From: Thermomicrobium roseum DSM 5159
GTDB taxonomy: Bacteria > Chloroflexota > Chloroflexia > Thermomicrobiales > Thermomicrobiaceae
Direction: 5' to 3'
Assembly: GCF_000021685.1 (NCBI RefSeq)
Contig: NC_011959.1
Location: 434,001-498,000 of the forward strand
DNA: 64,000 nucleotides
The position numbers and the translations under genes are program-made. Below the pieces are notes generated by a model that saw nothing but the letters and a program-made list of their open reading frames with translations, did not search any database and was not told the origin of the DNA. Of the stretch, positions 10,755 to 18,738 are shown piece after piece (position 1 is the stretch's first letter; the number at the start of each line of letters is the position of its first letter).

Positions 10755-11871
10755 ATGAAAACCAGAGCGGCGGTGCTGTATGGGCCGACGCGTTCGTTCG
10801 TGATCGAGGAACTCGAACTGGACGAGCCGAAAGAGGGTGAAAGTGCTGGTCAAGCTCGTGGCCACCGGACTGTGCCATTCCGATTGGCACTTCGCCAAGG
10901 GAGAGGCTCCGGTTCGCTTTCCCATGGTCGTCGGGCACGAAGGTGCTGGCATCGTGGAAAAGGTCGGTCCCGGCGTCAGCGAGGTCCAGCCGGGTGACCA
11001 CGTCGTGCTCTGTTACATTCCCGCCTGCGGCAAGTGTCGCTGGTGCCTGAGTGGACTGGCAGCGATCTGCGATCGCGGTATTTTGATCGGGCAAGGCACG
11101 CAACTCGATGGGACGTTTCGCCTCCATAACCAGCGGGGCGAAGATGTCGCCCAGTTCGCACTCGTCTCGGCCTTCAGCGAGTACACCGTCTGTCCCGTCG
11201 ATTCGGTGATCAAGATCGATCCCGATCTCCCGCTCGATCGCGCCTGCTTGGTCGGCTGTGCGGTGCCCACCGGCTGGGGTGCGGCCGTCAACCGGGCACG
11301 CGTGCGGCCCGGGGAGACGGTGGCTATCTTCGGGACGGGCGGGGTGGGGATGAACGCCGTGCAAGGAGCAGCGATGGCGGGTGCCGAGAAGGTCATCGCC
11401 ATCGATCTGGTGGACTGGAAACTCGAGAAGGCCAAGGAATTCGGCGCGACTCACACGATCAACCCCACCCGCGAGGATCCCGTCCAGCGGGTACTCGATA
11501 TCACGCATGGCGTGGGAGCCGACGTGGTCTTGCTGACGGTTTCCCTGGTGACGGCCGATATCATCGGGCAGGGTGTACGAGCGACGCGCAAAGCGGGGCG
11601 AACAGTCATCGTGGGTGCGTCGGATCGCCGCATGGACCGCATGAACATCACTCCGTACGACTTCATGTTGCTAGCGAAAGAGATCGTGGGAACCATCTTC
11701 GGACACAACGTGCCGCGGGTCGATATCCCTCGACTTCTGGAACTGTACAGGGATGGAAAACTGAAGCTCGACGAGCTCGTGACGAAGCGGTATCGGTTGG
11801 ACGAGATCAACCAAGCGTTCCTCGATCTCGAGGAGGGTCGGCTCCTGCGCGGGGTATTGGTGTTCGATTGA
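10755..11871 (+). CDS. Zinc-dependent alcohol dehydrogenase, split by a one-base frameshift near 10842
   Basis: Medium-chain dehydrogenase that would oxidise an alcohol with NAD or a tightly bound cofactor, closest in pattern to class III and NDMA-dependent enzymes. From 10755 the frame reads MKTRAAVLYGPTRSFVIEEL and continues to DEPKEGE, the normal family N terminus. It then shifts: one extra A in GAAAG at 10840-10843 moves the remainder (VLVKLVATGLCHSDWH onward) into the next frame. Downstream are GHEGAG, the structural zinc motif CGKCRWC and the Rossmann GTGGVGMNAVQG. A GTG at 10837 could start a protein lacking 28 residues, including the first strand. A sequencing error, a recent mutation and internal initiation are all possible. 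Confidence 0.8.
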
Positions 11872-12016
11872 GTGAGAGAAGGTTCTGCATAGGTCTCGCG
11901 CTGGAACAGCCCCGATGTGCTGACTTGCAAAGAGTGAACCCGTGCCAGTTGTCGGTTTCTCTCAGGGAGCGGTGGCTGCGGGGAAGCGTAGCCAGCAGCG
12001 CGGACTGGCGAGGTGA

Positions 12017-12045
12017 TTGACAGGAAGCCGTCGAGCGGCTATAGT
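12017..12045 (+). promoter_or_regulatory. Consensus promoter of the DAHP synthase leader
   Basis: TTGACA at 12017-12022 (perfect -35) and TATAGT at 12040-12045 with a 17-base spacer. The expected transcription start, near 12052, lies only a few bases before the leader-peptide ATG at 12056. Confidence 0.85.
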
Positions 12046-12055
12046 GAGTATTGCT

Positions 12056-12148
12056 ATGGGTGGCGTATCGCTTCAGCACCAGGTTTGGTTCGCGTACTAC
12101 TTTACCTCGCCGGCGTTGCTGGCGGGGTGCCGGGTGCTGAAGCGCTGA
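12056..12148 (+). CDS. Aromatic leader peptide, 30 residues
   Basis: A short frame between the promoter and the DAHP synthase gene. Residues 11-16 read W-F-A-Y-Y-F, five aromatic residues in six, which marks it as a regulatory leader peptide that senses charged aromatic tRNAs. It has no ribosome binding site because transcription is predicted to begin about four bases before its ATG, so translation is probably leaderless. An in-frame GTG at 12044 lies inside the -10 box and cannot be transcribed from this promoter. The last codons overlap RNA segments that can form alternative helices. Confidence 0.8.
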   Translation: MGGVSLQHQVWFAYYFTSPALLAGCRVLKR

Positions 12149-12210
12149 ACCCGTAGCCCACAAGCCAGTAACGCCGGCGGGCAGAGGTGTCACCTCTGCC
12201 CGTTTCGTTT
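12069..12210 (+). promoter_or_regulatory. Attenuator RNA: competing helices upstream of DAHP synthase
   Basis: Two long helices can form but exclude each other. Helix 1 pairs CGCTTCAGCACC (12069-12080) with GGTGCTGAAGCG (12133-12144), 12 pairs. Helix 2 pairs 12108-12122 with 12165-12179, 15 pairs including one G-U. It can extend across a bulge, ACCT (12104-12107) with AGGT (12185-12188), into the terminator stem. A ribosome stalled at the Trp codon (12086) would cover the left arm of helix 1 and leave helix 2 free, disturbing the terminator. Without translation, helix 1 traps the left arm of helix 2 and the terminator forms. The pairings are read from sequence; the switching model is inferred. 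Confidence 0.7.
12179..12210 (+). terminator. Leader terminator in front of DAHP synthase
   Basis: GGGCAGAGGTG and CACCTCTGCCC form an 11-bp perfect arm pair around one T (the loop will open a few pairs). GTTTCGTTTT follows. It stands before, not after, the gene it would silence, as in attenuators. Confidence 0.85.
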
Positions 12211-12247
12211 TGCAGCGAGGAGACCGATGGGAAGGGAGGATCGAGCG

Positions 12248-13270
12248 ATGATCGTCCGCTTGCGCCCCGAGACGGATGAACAGGAAAGCGAAGCCCTTGC
12301 CGCCGCTTTACGTCGTGCAGGATTGGACGTGACGCTGCTCACGCTCGGTGGAACTCCGCTTCTGAGTGTCAACGGGCGGGCGGTACCGCCGGAAGTCGAG
12401 CAGGAGTTGCTTCGCCATCCAGCGGTGGAGAAGCTGCTTCGTCCTGATCGACCGTACTGCTTGGCTGCCCGCTCGTCTCGCCCCGATGGCACCGTCGTGC
12501 GTGTCGGGCCGGTGGAGATCGGCGCCAAGCAACCGGTGATCATCGCTGGCCCCTGTACCGTGGAAAATCGCGACCAACTCTTGCGGATCGCAGAGGCTGT
12601 CCGGGATGCTGGTGCCTCGATGCTCCGCGGGGGTGCCTTCAAACCTCGCACCTCTCCGTACAGTTTCCAGGGACTCGGGGAGCGCGGACTGGAACTCCTC
12701 GCTGAAGCCCGCGAAGAGACAGGTCTACCGATCGTCACGGAAGTCTTGGATACCGAGCAAGTCGAGTTGGTTGCCCGGTATGCCGATATGCTGCAGATCG
12801 GTAGCCGGAACATGATGAACTTCGCCCTCCTGAGGAAAGTTGCGGCGACCGGGAAACCCGTCCTCCTCAAGCGTGGCTTTGCGGCGACGATCGAGGAGTG
12901 GCTCTTGGCAGCCGAGTATCTTCTGGCCGGTGGCAACGATCAGGTCGTGTTGTGCGAGCGAGGGGTCCGCAGTTTCGAGCCAGCAACACGTTTCATGCTC
13001 GATCTGAATGCGGTCCCGCTCGTGCGGCAGCTGAGTCACTTACCGATCATCGTCGATCCGAGTCATGGAACGGGGCTGCGCGAGTTGGTTCCACCCATGT
13101 CGTTCGCCGCCATCGCTGCCGGGGCGCATGGGATCATCGTGGAGGTTCACACGTCGCCTGAGGCAGCACTGGTCGACGGTCGGCAGTCGATCGATCCAAC
13201 GACGCTCGCCAGCATAGTCCGGCGAGTTCGGATGCTCAGGGACATGGTCGAGGAACTCGTTGCGGTCTGA
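12248..13270 (+). CDS. aroF: 3-deoxy-7-phosphoheptulonate (DAHP) synthase with N-terminal regulatory domain
   Basis: Condenses phosphoenolpyruvate with erythrose 4-phosphate, the first step of aromatic amino-acid synthesis. The 340-residue protein has an N-terminal ferredoxin-like domain (about residues 1-70), as in the Thermotoga enzyme, where it mediates Tyr/Phe feedback. The barrel follows, with IIAGPCTVEN, MLRGGAFKPRTSPYSFQG, DMLQIGSRNMMNF, KPVLLKRG, IIVDPSHGTG and the metal ligand region near the C terminus. The ATG at 12248 has AAGGAGGAT six bases upstream and is preferred to the ATG at 12227. Expression is probably attenuated through the leader peptide and terminator in front. With feedback inhibition this would give two layers of control. 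Confidence 0.95.
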   Translation: MIVRLRPETDEQESEALAAALRRAGLDVTLLTLGGTPLLSVNGRAVPPEVEQELLRHPAVEKLLRPDRPYCLAARSSRPDGTVVRVGPVEIGAKQPVIIAGPCTVENRDQLLRIAEAVRDAGASMLRGGAFKPRTSPYSFQGLGERGLELLAEAREETGLPIVTEVLDTEQVELVARYADMLQIGSRNMMNFALLRKVAATGKPVLLKRGFAATIEEWLLAAEYLLAGGNDQVVLCERGVRSFEPATRFMLDLNAVPLVRQLSHLPIIVDPSHGTGLRELVPPMSFAAIAAGAHGIIVEVHTSPEAALVDGRQSIDPTTLASIVRRVRMLRDMVEELVAV

Positions 13271-13271
13271 T

Positions 13272-14252
13272 TCACAACAAGGCGAGTGCCGGTAACCCAT
13301 CGCGTGCCGCTCGCATCGCGCGATCGAGGAATGCCACAGCTTCTTGGTCAGGAGCCCGGTCTCTGGAGGTGGTGGCAGCGGAAGCTCTCGCCGACTGCAC
13401 GATCAGGACTCGCTCGATCAGATCGAGGAGCGCTCTGGGTGCGACATCGTCGATGGCAACGGGGGCCACATCGGCGTAGGCAGCGAGACAGACGGCGAGG
13501 AAGTGCGCTCGTCCTTCAGCTGGCAGGAAGCGGAGTTCGGGCAGCAAGCACGCGAGGTCGACTGCGGCTGGCCGGAGGGCGAGGTGTTCCCAGCAAAAAG
13601 CCGTCGCGATCTCACCGGAATCCTCGTAGAGCGTCGGCAACCGCAGGCAGCCGACGGTAGGTACCAGGGCTGGCGAGTGATCGAGTTCCTGGTCGATCCA
13701 ATCCAGTGCACGCTCCACCGAACTCCGTAGCGGGTCGTCGAAGTCGTGAGCCATCGCTGCGAGTTGGCTGAGCCGCTGTTCGTCGGTTGGTGATGCAGGT
13801 TGGAGCGTGGTGATGGGCTCGAATGCATGTACCGGTGTCGAGTGCAGTCGCGCGAAAAACCGTGCGAGGCTGATCGCGGCGGCGCTCACTCGCCAGGGGG
13901 CGGCAGCTCGTCGCAACTCGTCATCGAGATTCGTGCCTTGGGGTACCTGGAAAAGCAAGACGAGTCGATCGGGATCCGCGGCTGTGGCCAACAGGACTGG
14001 CGCTGGTAGAGCGTTTGCCGCCACAGCGGCATAGCGCTCGGGCGCAGCACGATCGGTACCCTCGCGGTCGAGTACCAAGACAGCGAAAGCCAGCTGTTCG
14101 TGCGTCGGCGAAAGGTGAGCCTCCAGGTGCCAAAAGCCGCGGTGGACATGGGGCTGCGCCGACATGCGGACGAGACGCACCCTGCGCCCGGGATAGAGCT
14201 GAGCGAGTGCTCGCTCGAGTAATGGCCACAGAGGACTGGACTGTGCTGACAC
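13272..14252 (-). CDS. Hypothetical protein, weakly aminoglycoside-phosphotransferase-like
   Basis: A 326-residue cytosolic protein of no firmly recognised family. The layout (a nucleotide-lobe-like N-terminal half with RLVLLFQVPQG, then ISLARFFARLH and a C-terminal FCWEHLALRPAAVDLACLLPEL) resembles the APH/choline-kinase fold. There the last block would correspond to the D-W-E ... D-L-A metal-binding motif. The catalytic HxDxxxxN is not evident, so it may be inactive or unrelated. GTG at 14252 is chosen because AAGGAG lies eight bases upstream; longer forms would run into the divergent glycosyltransferase gene. Its stop is one base after the DAHP synthase stop, convergent. Confidence 0.6.
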   Translation of the reverse strand: MSAQSSPLWPLLERALAQLYPGRRVRLVRMSAQPHVHRGFWHLEAHLSPTHEQLAFAVLVLDREGTDRAAPERYAAVAANALPAPVLLATAADPDRLVLLFQVPQGTNLDDELRRAAAPWRVSAAAISLARFFARLHSTPVHAFEPITTLQPASPTDEQRLSQLAAMAHDFDDPLRSSVERALDWIDQELDHSPALVPTVGCLRLPTLYEDSGEIATAFCWEHLALRPAAVDLACLLPELRFLPAEGRAHFLAVCLAAYADVAPVAIDDVAPRALLDLIERVLIVQSARASAATTSRDRAPDQEAVAFLDRAMRAARDGLPALALL

Positions 14253-14374
14253 GGCGAAAACTCCTTGCCGATCCCGTTCGGAAAGTGAGTATACGCCTGG
14301 CGCAGACCGGGGGTCGTCAGCCCGAGGGCGGGTAGAATCGTTCTTTGCAACCTCGTGGTGTGCGGGGAGCGGGC

Positions 14375-15580
14375 GTGCGGATTCTCGTCGTGTCACCAGT
14401 GTTGCCGTATCCCGATCGCTCAGGAGGCGCGATTCGTATCGCGCAGCTTCTCCGCGCCTTGGCCCGTGAACACGAGTTGACGTTGCTCGCGAGCAAGCCC
14501 GCCCGAGTCGATCCGGAGGAAGCGCGGGCAGCGCTCGACCCGATCACCCTGATACCGGTTTCTGCTGGCTGGGTGATCGGTGAAGGACCGACGACGGCAA
14601 AGCGGCTGTGGCAGGCACGCTCGCTGGTTTCCTCACGATCGGCTCTCTACTGGATTCTGGCAGGTCCTTTGCTCGACGCACTTCGTCGTCTGGACTGGCA
14701 GCGTTTCGACATTGTCCAGGTCGAGTACAGTCTTCTCGGCTTGCTCCCGTTTCCACGATCCTTGCCGCTCGTCGTCGATGCGCACAATCTCGAGTATCGG
14801 GTGCTGGAGCGTATCAGCCAGCGTTCCGGATGGTTGCGAGGTCTTTGGGTCCGTCGCGAGTGCCAGCGGGTGCGGCGAGAGGAGATCACAGCCTGGCGAC
14901 AGGCAGCGCTCTGCCTTGCGGTCTCGCGGGTCGACGCTGAGGAAATGCGTCGATTCGCTGCTCGGCGCGTCGCAGTGATCCCGAACGGGGTCGACGTGAG
15001 GCAAACGCCCTTTCTCCCCCTCGATGCAGCTGAACCCGATCACATCGTCTTCGTGGGCAATCTTCGCTACTGGCCGAACGTCGATGGCGTACTGTGGTTC
15101 GTCCGCAAGGTCTGGCCAGCTGTCCGCGCGCGTATTCCCTCGGCGCGTTTCAGCATCGTCGGCTACGACCCTCCATCCGCTCTTGGGATGCTGTCAGCGA
15201 TCGAGGGAGTCCGTCTCGTCGGTACGGTACCAGCTGTGACACCCTGGCTCGCCCGAGCGAGTGTCATCGTGGTGCCGCTCCTGGCGGGCAGTGGGACGCG
15301 CCTGAAGATCCTCGAAGCGTTCGCGGCTGGTCGCCCCGTCGTCACGACGAGCCTGGGTCTGGAAGGGATCGATGCTGAGCCGGGTCGTCATGTCATGGTC
15401 GCGGACGATGCTGCGTCCTTTGCTTCCGCCGTGGTCGATCTTCTCGCTTCATCGCAACGGCGTGCGGCACTGGCCGAGGCGGCTCGTCGATTGGTCGAGC
15501 AGCTGTATGACTGGGACCGGATCGGCGAGCAGTTGCGCGCAGTCTACCGCGCGTTCGTGGGGGAAGAGAGAATCGGGTAG
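14375..15580 (+). CDS. Glycosyltransferase, GT-B fold (GT4-like)
   Basis: A 401-residue sugar transferase. The N-terminal half begins VRILVVSPVLPYPDRSGGAIR, the usual first strand and glycine loop, with DAHNLEYR and ERISQRSGW. The C-terminal nucleotide-sugar domain has HIVFVGNLRYWPNVDGVLWF and then the donor-binding segment GSGTRLKILEAFAAGRPVVTT. The pattern resembles the stp1/exopolysaccharide subgroup. GTG at 14375 fits the conserved start; GGGGAG lies just upstream. The acceptor is unknown. No other polysaccharide genes are nearby. It overlaps the convergent DUF429 gene by 37 bases. Confidence 0.85.
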   Translation: MRILVVSPVLPYPDRSGGAIRIAQLLRALAREHELTLLASKPARVDPEEARAALDPITLIPVSAGWVIGEGPTTAKRLWQARSLVSSRSALYWILAGPLLDALRRLDWQRFDIVQVEYSLLGLLPFPRSLPLVVDAHNLEYRVLERISQRSGWLRGLWVRRECQRVRREEITAWRQAALCLAVSRVDAEEMRRFAARRVAVIPNGVDVRQTPFLPLDAAEPDHIVFVGNLRYWPNVDGVLWFVRKVWPAVRARIPSARFSIVGYDPPSALGMLSAIEGVRLVGTVPAVTPWLARASVIVVPLLAGSGTRLKILEAFAAGRPVVTTSLGLEGIDAEPGRHVMVADDAASFASAVVDLLASSQRRAALAEAARRLVEQLYDWDRIGEQLRAVYRAFVGEERIG

Positions 15581-16359
15581 TAGATCCACCCTTCGATGAA
15601 GGCTTCTGCTGGCAGGGGGCAAGCGAGAAGATCTTGCCGCACGACCAGCCACGCCGTGATCGCAGCGATCAGGGCGTCCAGTGCATCGCCGCCCGGATCG
15701 TCCAGTGCACGGCTCGCAAGGGAGCTTGGCAGATCGAGCCCGAGCCGAGTGAGTCCTGTGAGGATGTCGCATCGACACTGCCGTCGGAGATGATCGGAGC
15801 CCTTATACCGAAGATTGGGCAAACCAAATTCGCGGAGGGACACGCTGGGACAAACTTCGAGAAGACACGGACGGTCTTCCCGCAATCGTTCAAAGGGGGC
15901 AACGGCGACAGCGTCAGCAGCGACGAGGGGATGGAGGACACTGCGCAGCCAGCTGTCCGTCTGCCGATAGATACGCAGGTTAGTTGGCGCGAATGGAGCA
16001 CGAGCGACGCGATCGGTCAAACGCTTTCGTTCCCTCCCGTGTGCATCCCTTCCCTCCTGCCGCAGTTGCTCGGCGTCCGCAAAACGGCTGGGATAGCTGA
16101 GTAGCCAAGTGTGCCAGGGGGCAGCGCTCGAGGGTACCGGGAGCCCAAAGCAGGCGTCGCAGGCGATGATCGATGGTCCACTGGAAGCGATGATCCGGGC
16201 GAGGACAGCAGAGGCGTTCGCGAGTGGCCGATCGGCGAGCGTTTCGAGCGGTGCGAGCGTCTCGATGTGGAGCTGGTCACTGACAGCGTTTCCAAAAGCG
16301 AGCCAGATTTTGCGACTCGCGTCGCGTGCCGCACTGAAATCGATGCCCATGATGCGCAC
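15544..16359 (-). CDS. DUF429 family protein (predicted RNase H-like fold)
   Basis: A 271-residue protein beginning VRIMGIDFSAARDASRKIW, with the acidic first strand typical of DUF429. IIACDACFGLPVPSS supplies a second Asp, LLEVCPSVSLREFGLP comes further on, and the C terminus is LDDPGGDALDALIAAITAWLV. Family members are predicted to fold like RNase H nucleases; the activity is not established. GTG at 16359 is favoured by GGAGA eight bases upstream, with ATG at 16350 as alternative. It starts five bases after the stop of the upstream gene, so the two are probably co-transcribed. Confidence 0.8.
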   Translation of the reverse strand: MRIMGIDFSAARDASRKIWLAFGNAVSDQLHIETLAPLETLADRPLANASAVLARIIASSGPSIIACDACFGLPVPSSAAPWHTWLLSYPSRFADAEQLRQEGRDAHGRERKRLTDRVARAPFAPTNLRIYRQTDSWLRSVLHPLVAADAVAVAPFERLREDRPCLLEVCPSVSLREFGLPNLRYKGSDHLRRQCRCDILTGLTRLGLDLPSSLASRALDDPGGDALDALIAAITAWLVVRQDLLACPLPAEAFIEGWIYYPILSSPTNAR

Positions 16360-16363
16360 GGTG

Positions 16364-16756
16364 TCACTCTCCGAGTCGGTCCTCCAGTTCGCGATCGAGC
16401 GCAGCAGCCAGGCGAGCGAAAGCGGGCGGGTGCTGCTGGGCCAGCGTAGCCTGAACAAGCGGTCGCAAGTCCAACTCGATCGTCTGTGCGATGCAGAGGA
16501 CTGGGCCAGAGGGGCGCTCGATCCATGTTCCACCGTAGGCATGGCGTAAGGTCTCTCCCACATAGGAGACGAGGGGGAGCACCAAGCGAGAGAGATCGTC
16601 CGGGCGTTCGCTCCCATAGACCTGGGAGAGATGGAGCCATTCATCGAGGAGATCATCGAGAATCGCCAGCGAGGCGAGCGTGAAATCGAGGTGTTGGCCA
16701 GTCATCTCGGCAACGCGGTCGGCAAAATCACTGGCAAGCGCTTCCCACTGGTTCAT
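16364..16756 (-). CDS. Hypothetical protein, 130 residues
   Basis: A small, mostly helical cytosolic protein (MNQWEALASDFADRVAEMTG at the start, ending LAAALDRELEDRLGE). I do not recognise a family. It sits directly upstream of the DUF429 gene with four bases between them, so it is likely translated from the same mRNA. Acidic helices without cysteines or signal peptide are all that can be seen. Confidence 0.65.
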   Translation of the reverse strand: MNQWEALASDFADRVAEMTGQHLDFTLASLAILDDLLDEWLHLSQVYGSERPDDLSRLVLPLVSYVGETLRHAYGGTWIERPSGPVLCIAQTIELDLRPLVQATLAQQHPPAFARLAAALDRELEDRLGE

Positions 16757-17013
16757 CGCGGCACCCTCTCTGGAGTGTACCCTGTGGCGAAGTGGTCGTC
16801 CGGCGCAGCGCAGTGCAGTGCGGGTCCGGACACATCCATCCATGCTCGACTGCGGAGATGGTATGTCGCTCGAACTGCGCCTGAGACGACAGCTCGGTCG
16901 GAGCGTTCTGATGGAGCGGATCGCGTGTCGGTCGCTCGACCGTGATCTGCACGACTCTGGTCACGAACTGCTATCCTGCGCTCGGGGAGTGAGCGGAAGG
17001 GGGAAGCACAGTC

Positions 17014-17928
17014 ATGCACCCGGAACGGAGCGTTCTCTCGGTGCCAGGTGGGCGGCCCGAGTTGTTCGAGAAGGCACTGCGGTCCGATGCTGATCTCGTG
17101 TTCTTGGATCTCGAGGATTCGGTCGTCGAGACAGCGAAAGCAGAAGCACGGCGCAACGTCGTCCGCGCCGTGAACGAGTTAGATTGGCGTGGGCGACCCC
17201 GCGCGGTGCGAATCAATGCCGTCGATTCGCCGTATTGTTATCGCGATCTCATGGACCTGCTCGAGGGAGCTGGCAATCGGATCGATCTCATCATCGTCCC
17301 GAAAGTCGAGCGGCCGGAACAGGTTCATGCTCTCGATATCCTGCTCGATCAACTCGAAGCAGCGGGTGGAATCGGACATCGTGTGCAGCTGGAGGTACAG
17401 CTCGAGACGGCCAGCGGCATCCTCCATGCTGGGAGTATCGCGGGCGCATGCGAGCGCCTCCGCGCGCTCGTCTTCGGCCCAGGCGACTATGCAGCCTCGG
17501 TTGGCATGCCGATGAGTGCGATCGGTATGGAGGACGAGTGGGACGCTGCCTACGGTGCGCCCCGGCTCCAGTACCCCATGCACCAACTCCTGGTGGCCGC
17601 TCGAGCTTATGGGCTCCGCGCGATCGACGGACCGTATGCGGACTATCGTGACAACGAGGGACTGCGGCGAGCGGCCCGCCGAGCACGTGCGCTAGGGTAT
17701 GACGGCAAATGGTGCATTCATCCGGCACAGATTCCGATCGTCAACGAGGTTTTCACGCCGACCGAAGCGGAGATCGCCTGGGCGAAAGAGGTCCTCAAGG
17801 CGTATCACGAGGCCGAGCGCCAACGCCGTGGGGCACTGGCCATTGGGTCGACGATGATCGACGCAGCGAGCGTGCGCATGGCTGAGAGTACGCTCTCCCG
17901 AGCACGGGCTGCAGGACGAGGCTTCTGA
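17014..17928 (+). CDS. CitE-like / malyl-CoA lyase family protein (HpcH/HpaI superfamily)
   Basis: A 304-residue TIM-barrel lyase. Family marks are VPGGRPELFEKALRSDADLVFLDLEDSV, with the acidic pair that binds Mg; RAVRINAVDSPYCYRDL; IIVPKVERPEQV; and LVFGPGDYAASVGMP. The C terminus has AIDGPYADYRDNEG and GYDGKWCIHPAQI. Such proteins cleave malyl-CoA, beta-methylmalyl-CoA or citramalyl-CoA; true citrate lyase is unlikely because alpha and gamma subunit genes are absent. Glyoxylate is a product of malyl-CoA cleavage, which fits the aceA and aceB genes elsewhere in this window, but the substrate is not proven. GGAAGGGGG precedes the ATG. Confidence 0.85.
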   Translation: MHPERSVLSVPGGRPELFEKALRSDADLVFLDLEDSVVETAKAEARRNVVRAVNELDWRGRPRAVRINAVDSPYCYRDLMDLLEGAGNRIDLIIVPKVERPEQVHALDILLDQLEAAGGIGHRVQLEVQLETASGILHAGSIAGACERLRALVFGPGDYAASVGMPMSAIGMEDEWDAAYGAPRLQYPMHQLLVAARAYGLRAIDGPYADYRDNEGLRRAARRARALGYDGKWCIHPAQIPIVNEVFTPTEAEIAWAKEVLKAYHEAERQRRGALAIGSTMIDAASVRMAESTLSRARAAGRGF

Positions 17929-18279
17929 GACCTCGTGCACGCTCATCGATCCCGATTGGCTGTGCGCCCGTGCGGGCTTGCGCCCGTCGTCTGGGATGAC
18001 TCCTTCCAACTGCTTACTCGTGCGTGGTCTCGCAAAGCCAGGATCAGTTGCTGGTTCGCTTCAGCTCCACTTGCGGGTGTCTGGTCGGCTGGATGGTCGC
18101 CTCTTCGCTGCTCGCCCGTTGCTGGTCCCGCGGAGAAGAGCAGCGTCGGGCACCACTGAGGGTTTGGGCCGGTACGATTGCCCGCTCGGCGAGATCATGG
18201 TAGGGTACGAGCAAGGTGCCCATGCCGGGAAGCGGTGAAGCGGGCGGGGTAGCCCGTGGGTCCGGGCGGGAGGCCGTGC
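17929..18279. other. Intergenic region without a recognised gene
   Basis: About 350 bases with short open frames on both strands that show no family features. A GC-rich repeat around 17960-17990 (GCGCCCGTGCGGGC followed by TTGCGCCC) could form a hairpin after the CitE-like gene, but there is no T tract. No tRNA was seen. Confidence 0.4.
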
Positions 18280-18738
18280 GTGTCGTTCGACCTGTGGCTG
18301 TGGCTGCTGGTCCTGGTGAGTGCGCTGCTCCTCGTGACGATCGAGTTGACCGAGGATTATCTGGAGCAGGGTTGGCCGCGCATCCGTCGACCGGCCGATG
18401 GCTGGGCCTCGTCGGACAGCGTCCACCTTCTCTGGACAGCGGTCGGCATGCTGGTCTTTCCCGGCATCGTGCTCCTGCTCATGAACCTCGCAGTCATCGT
18501 TTGGCGTGAACTAGGCATGACGCTGGTCCTACTGCTCGGGAGTATCCTGCTGGCGTTCGGTTGGGCGGCGTATCTTCTTCTGATCAGCCAGATCGGTGGT
18601 GTGGATCAGTACCTGGAGAGCATCGGTATCACGTTGCCGCTCGCGATCGTCGCTGTCTTGCTCGTCGGTGATCTTTTGCTGCTGGTGTCCTTGATCAGTG
18701 TGCTGCCGGACGTTTCCCTACGGGGGATCGTTCCATGA
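18280..18738 (+). CDS. Four-helix integral membrane protein, unknown function
   Basis: A 152-residue hydrophobic protein with about four membrane helices: LWLWLLVLVSALLLVTIEL, VHLLWTAVGMLVFPGIVLLL, TLVLLLGSILLAFGWAAYLLL and TLPLAIVAVLLVGDLLLL. The short loops lack cofactor motifs. GTG at 18280 is preferred because GGGAGG lies six bases before it; an earlier GTG at 18256 is possible. Its 3' end overlaps the convergent rex gene by 44 bases. No family assignment. Confidence 0.65.
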   Translation: MSFDLWLWLLVLVSALLLVTIELTEDYLEQGWPRIRRPADGWASSDSVHLLWTAVGMLVFPGIVLLLMNLAVIVWRELGMTLVLLLGSILLAFGWAAYLLLISQIGGVDQYLESIGITLPLAIVAVLLVGDLLLLVSLISVLPDVSLRGIVP

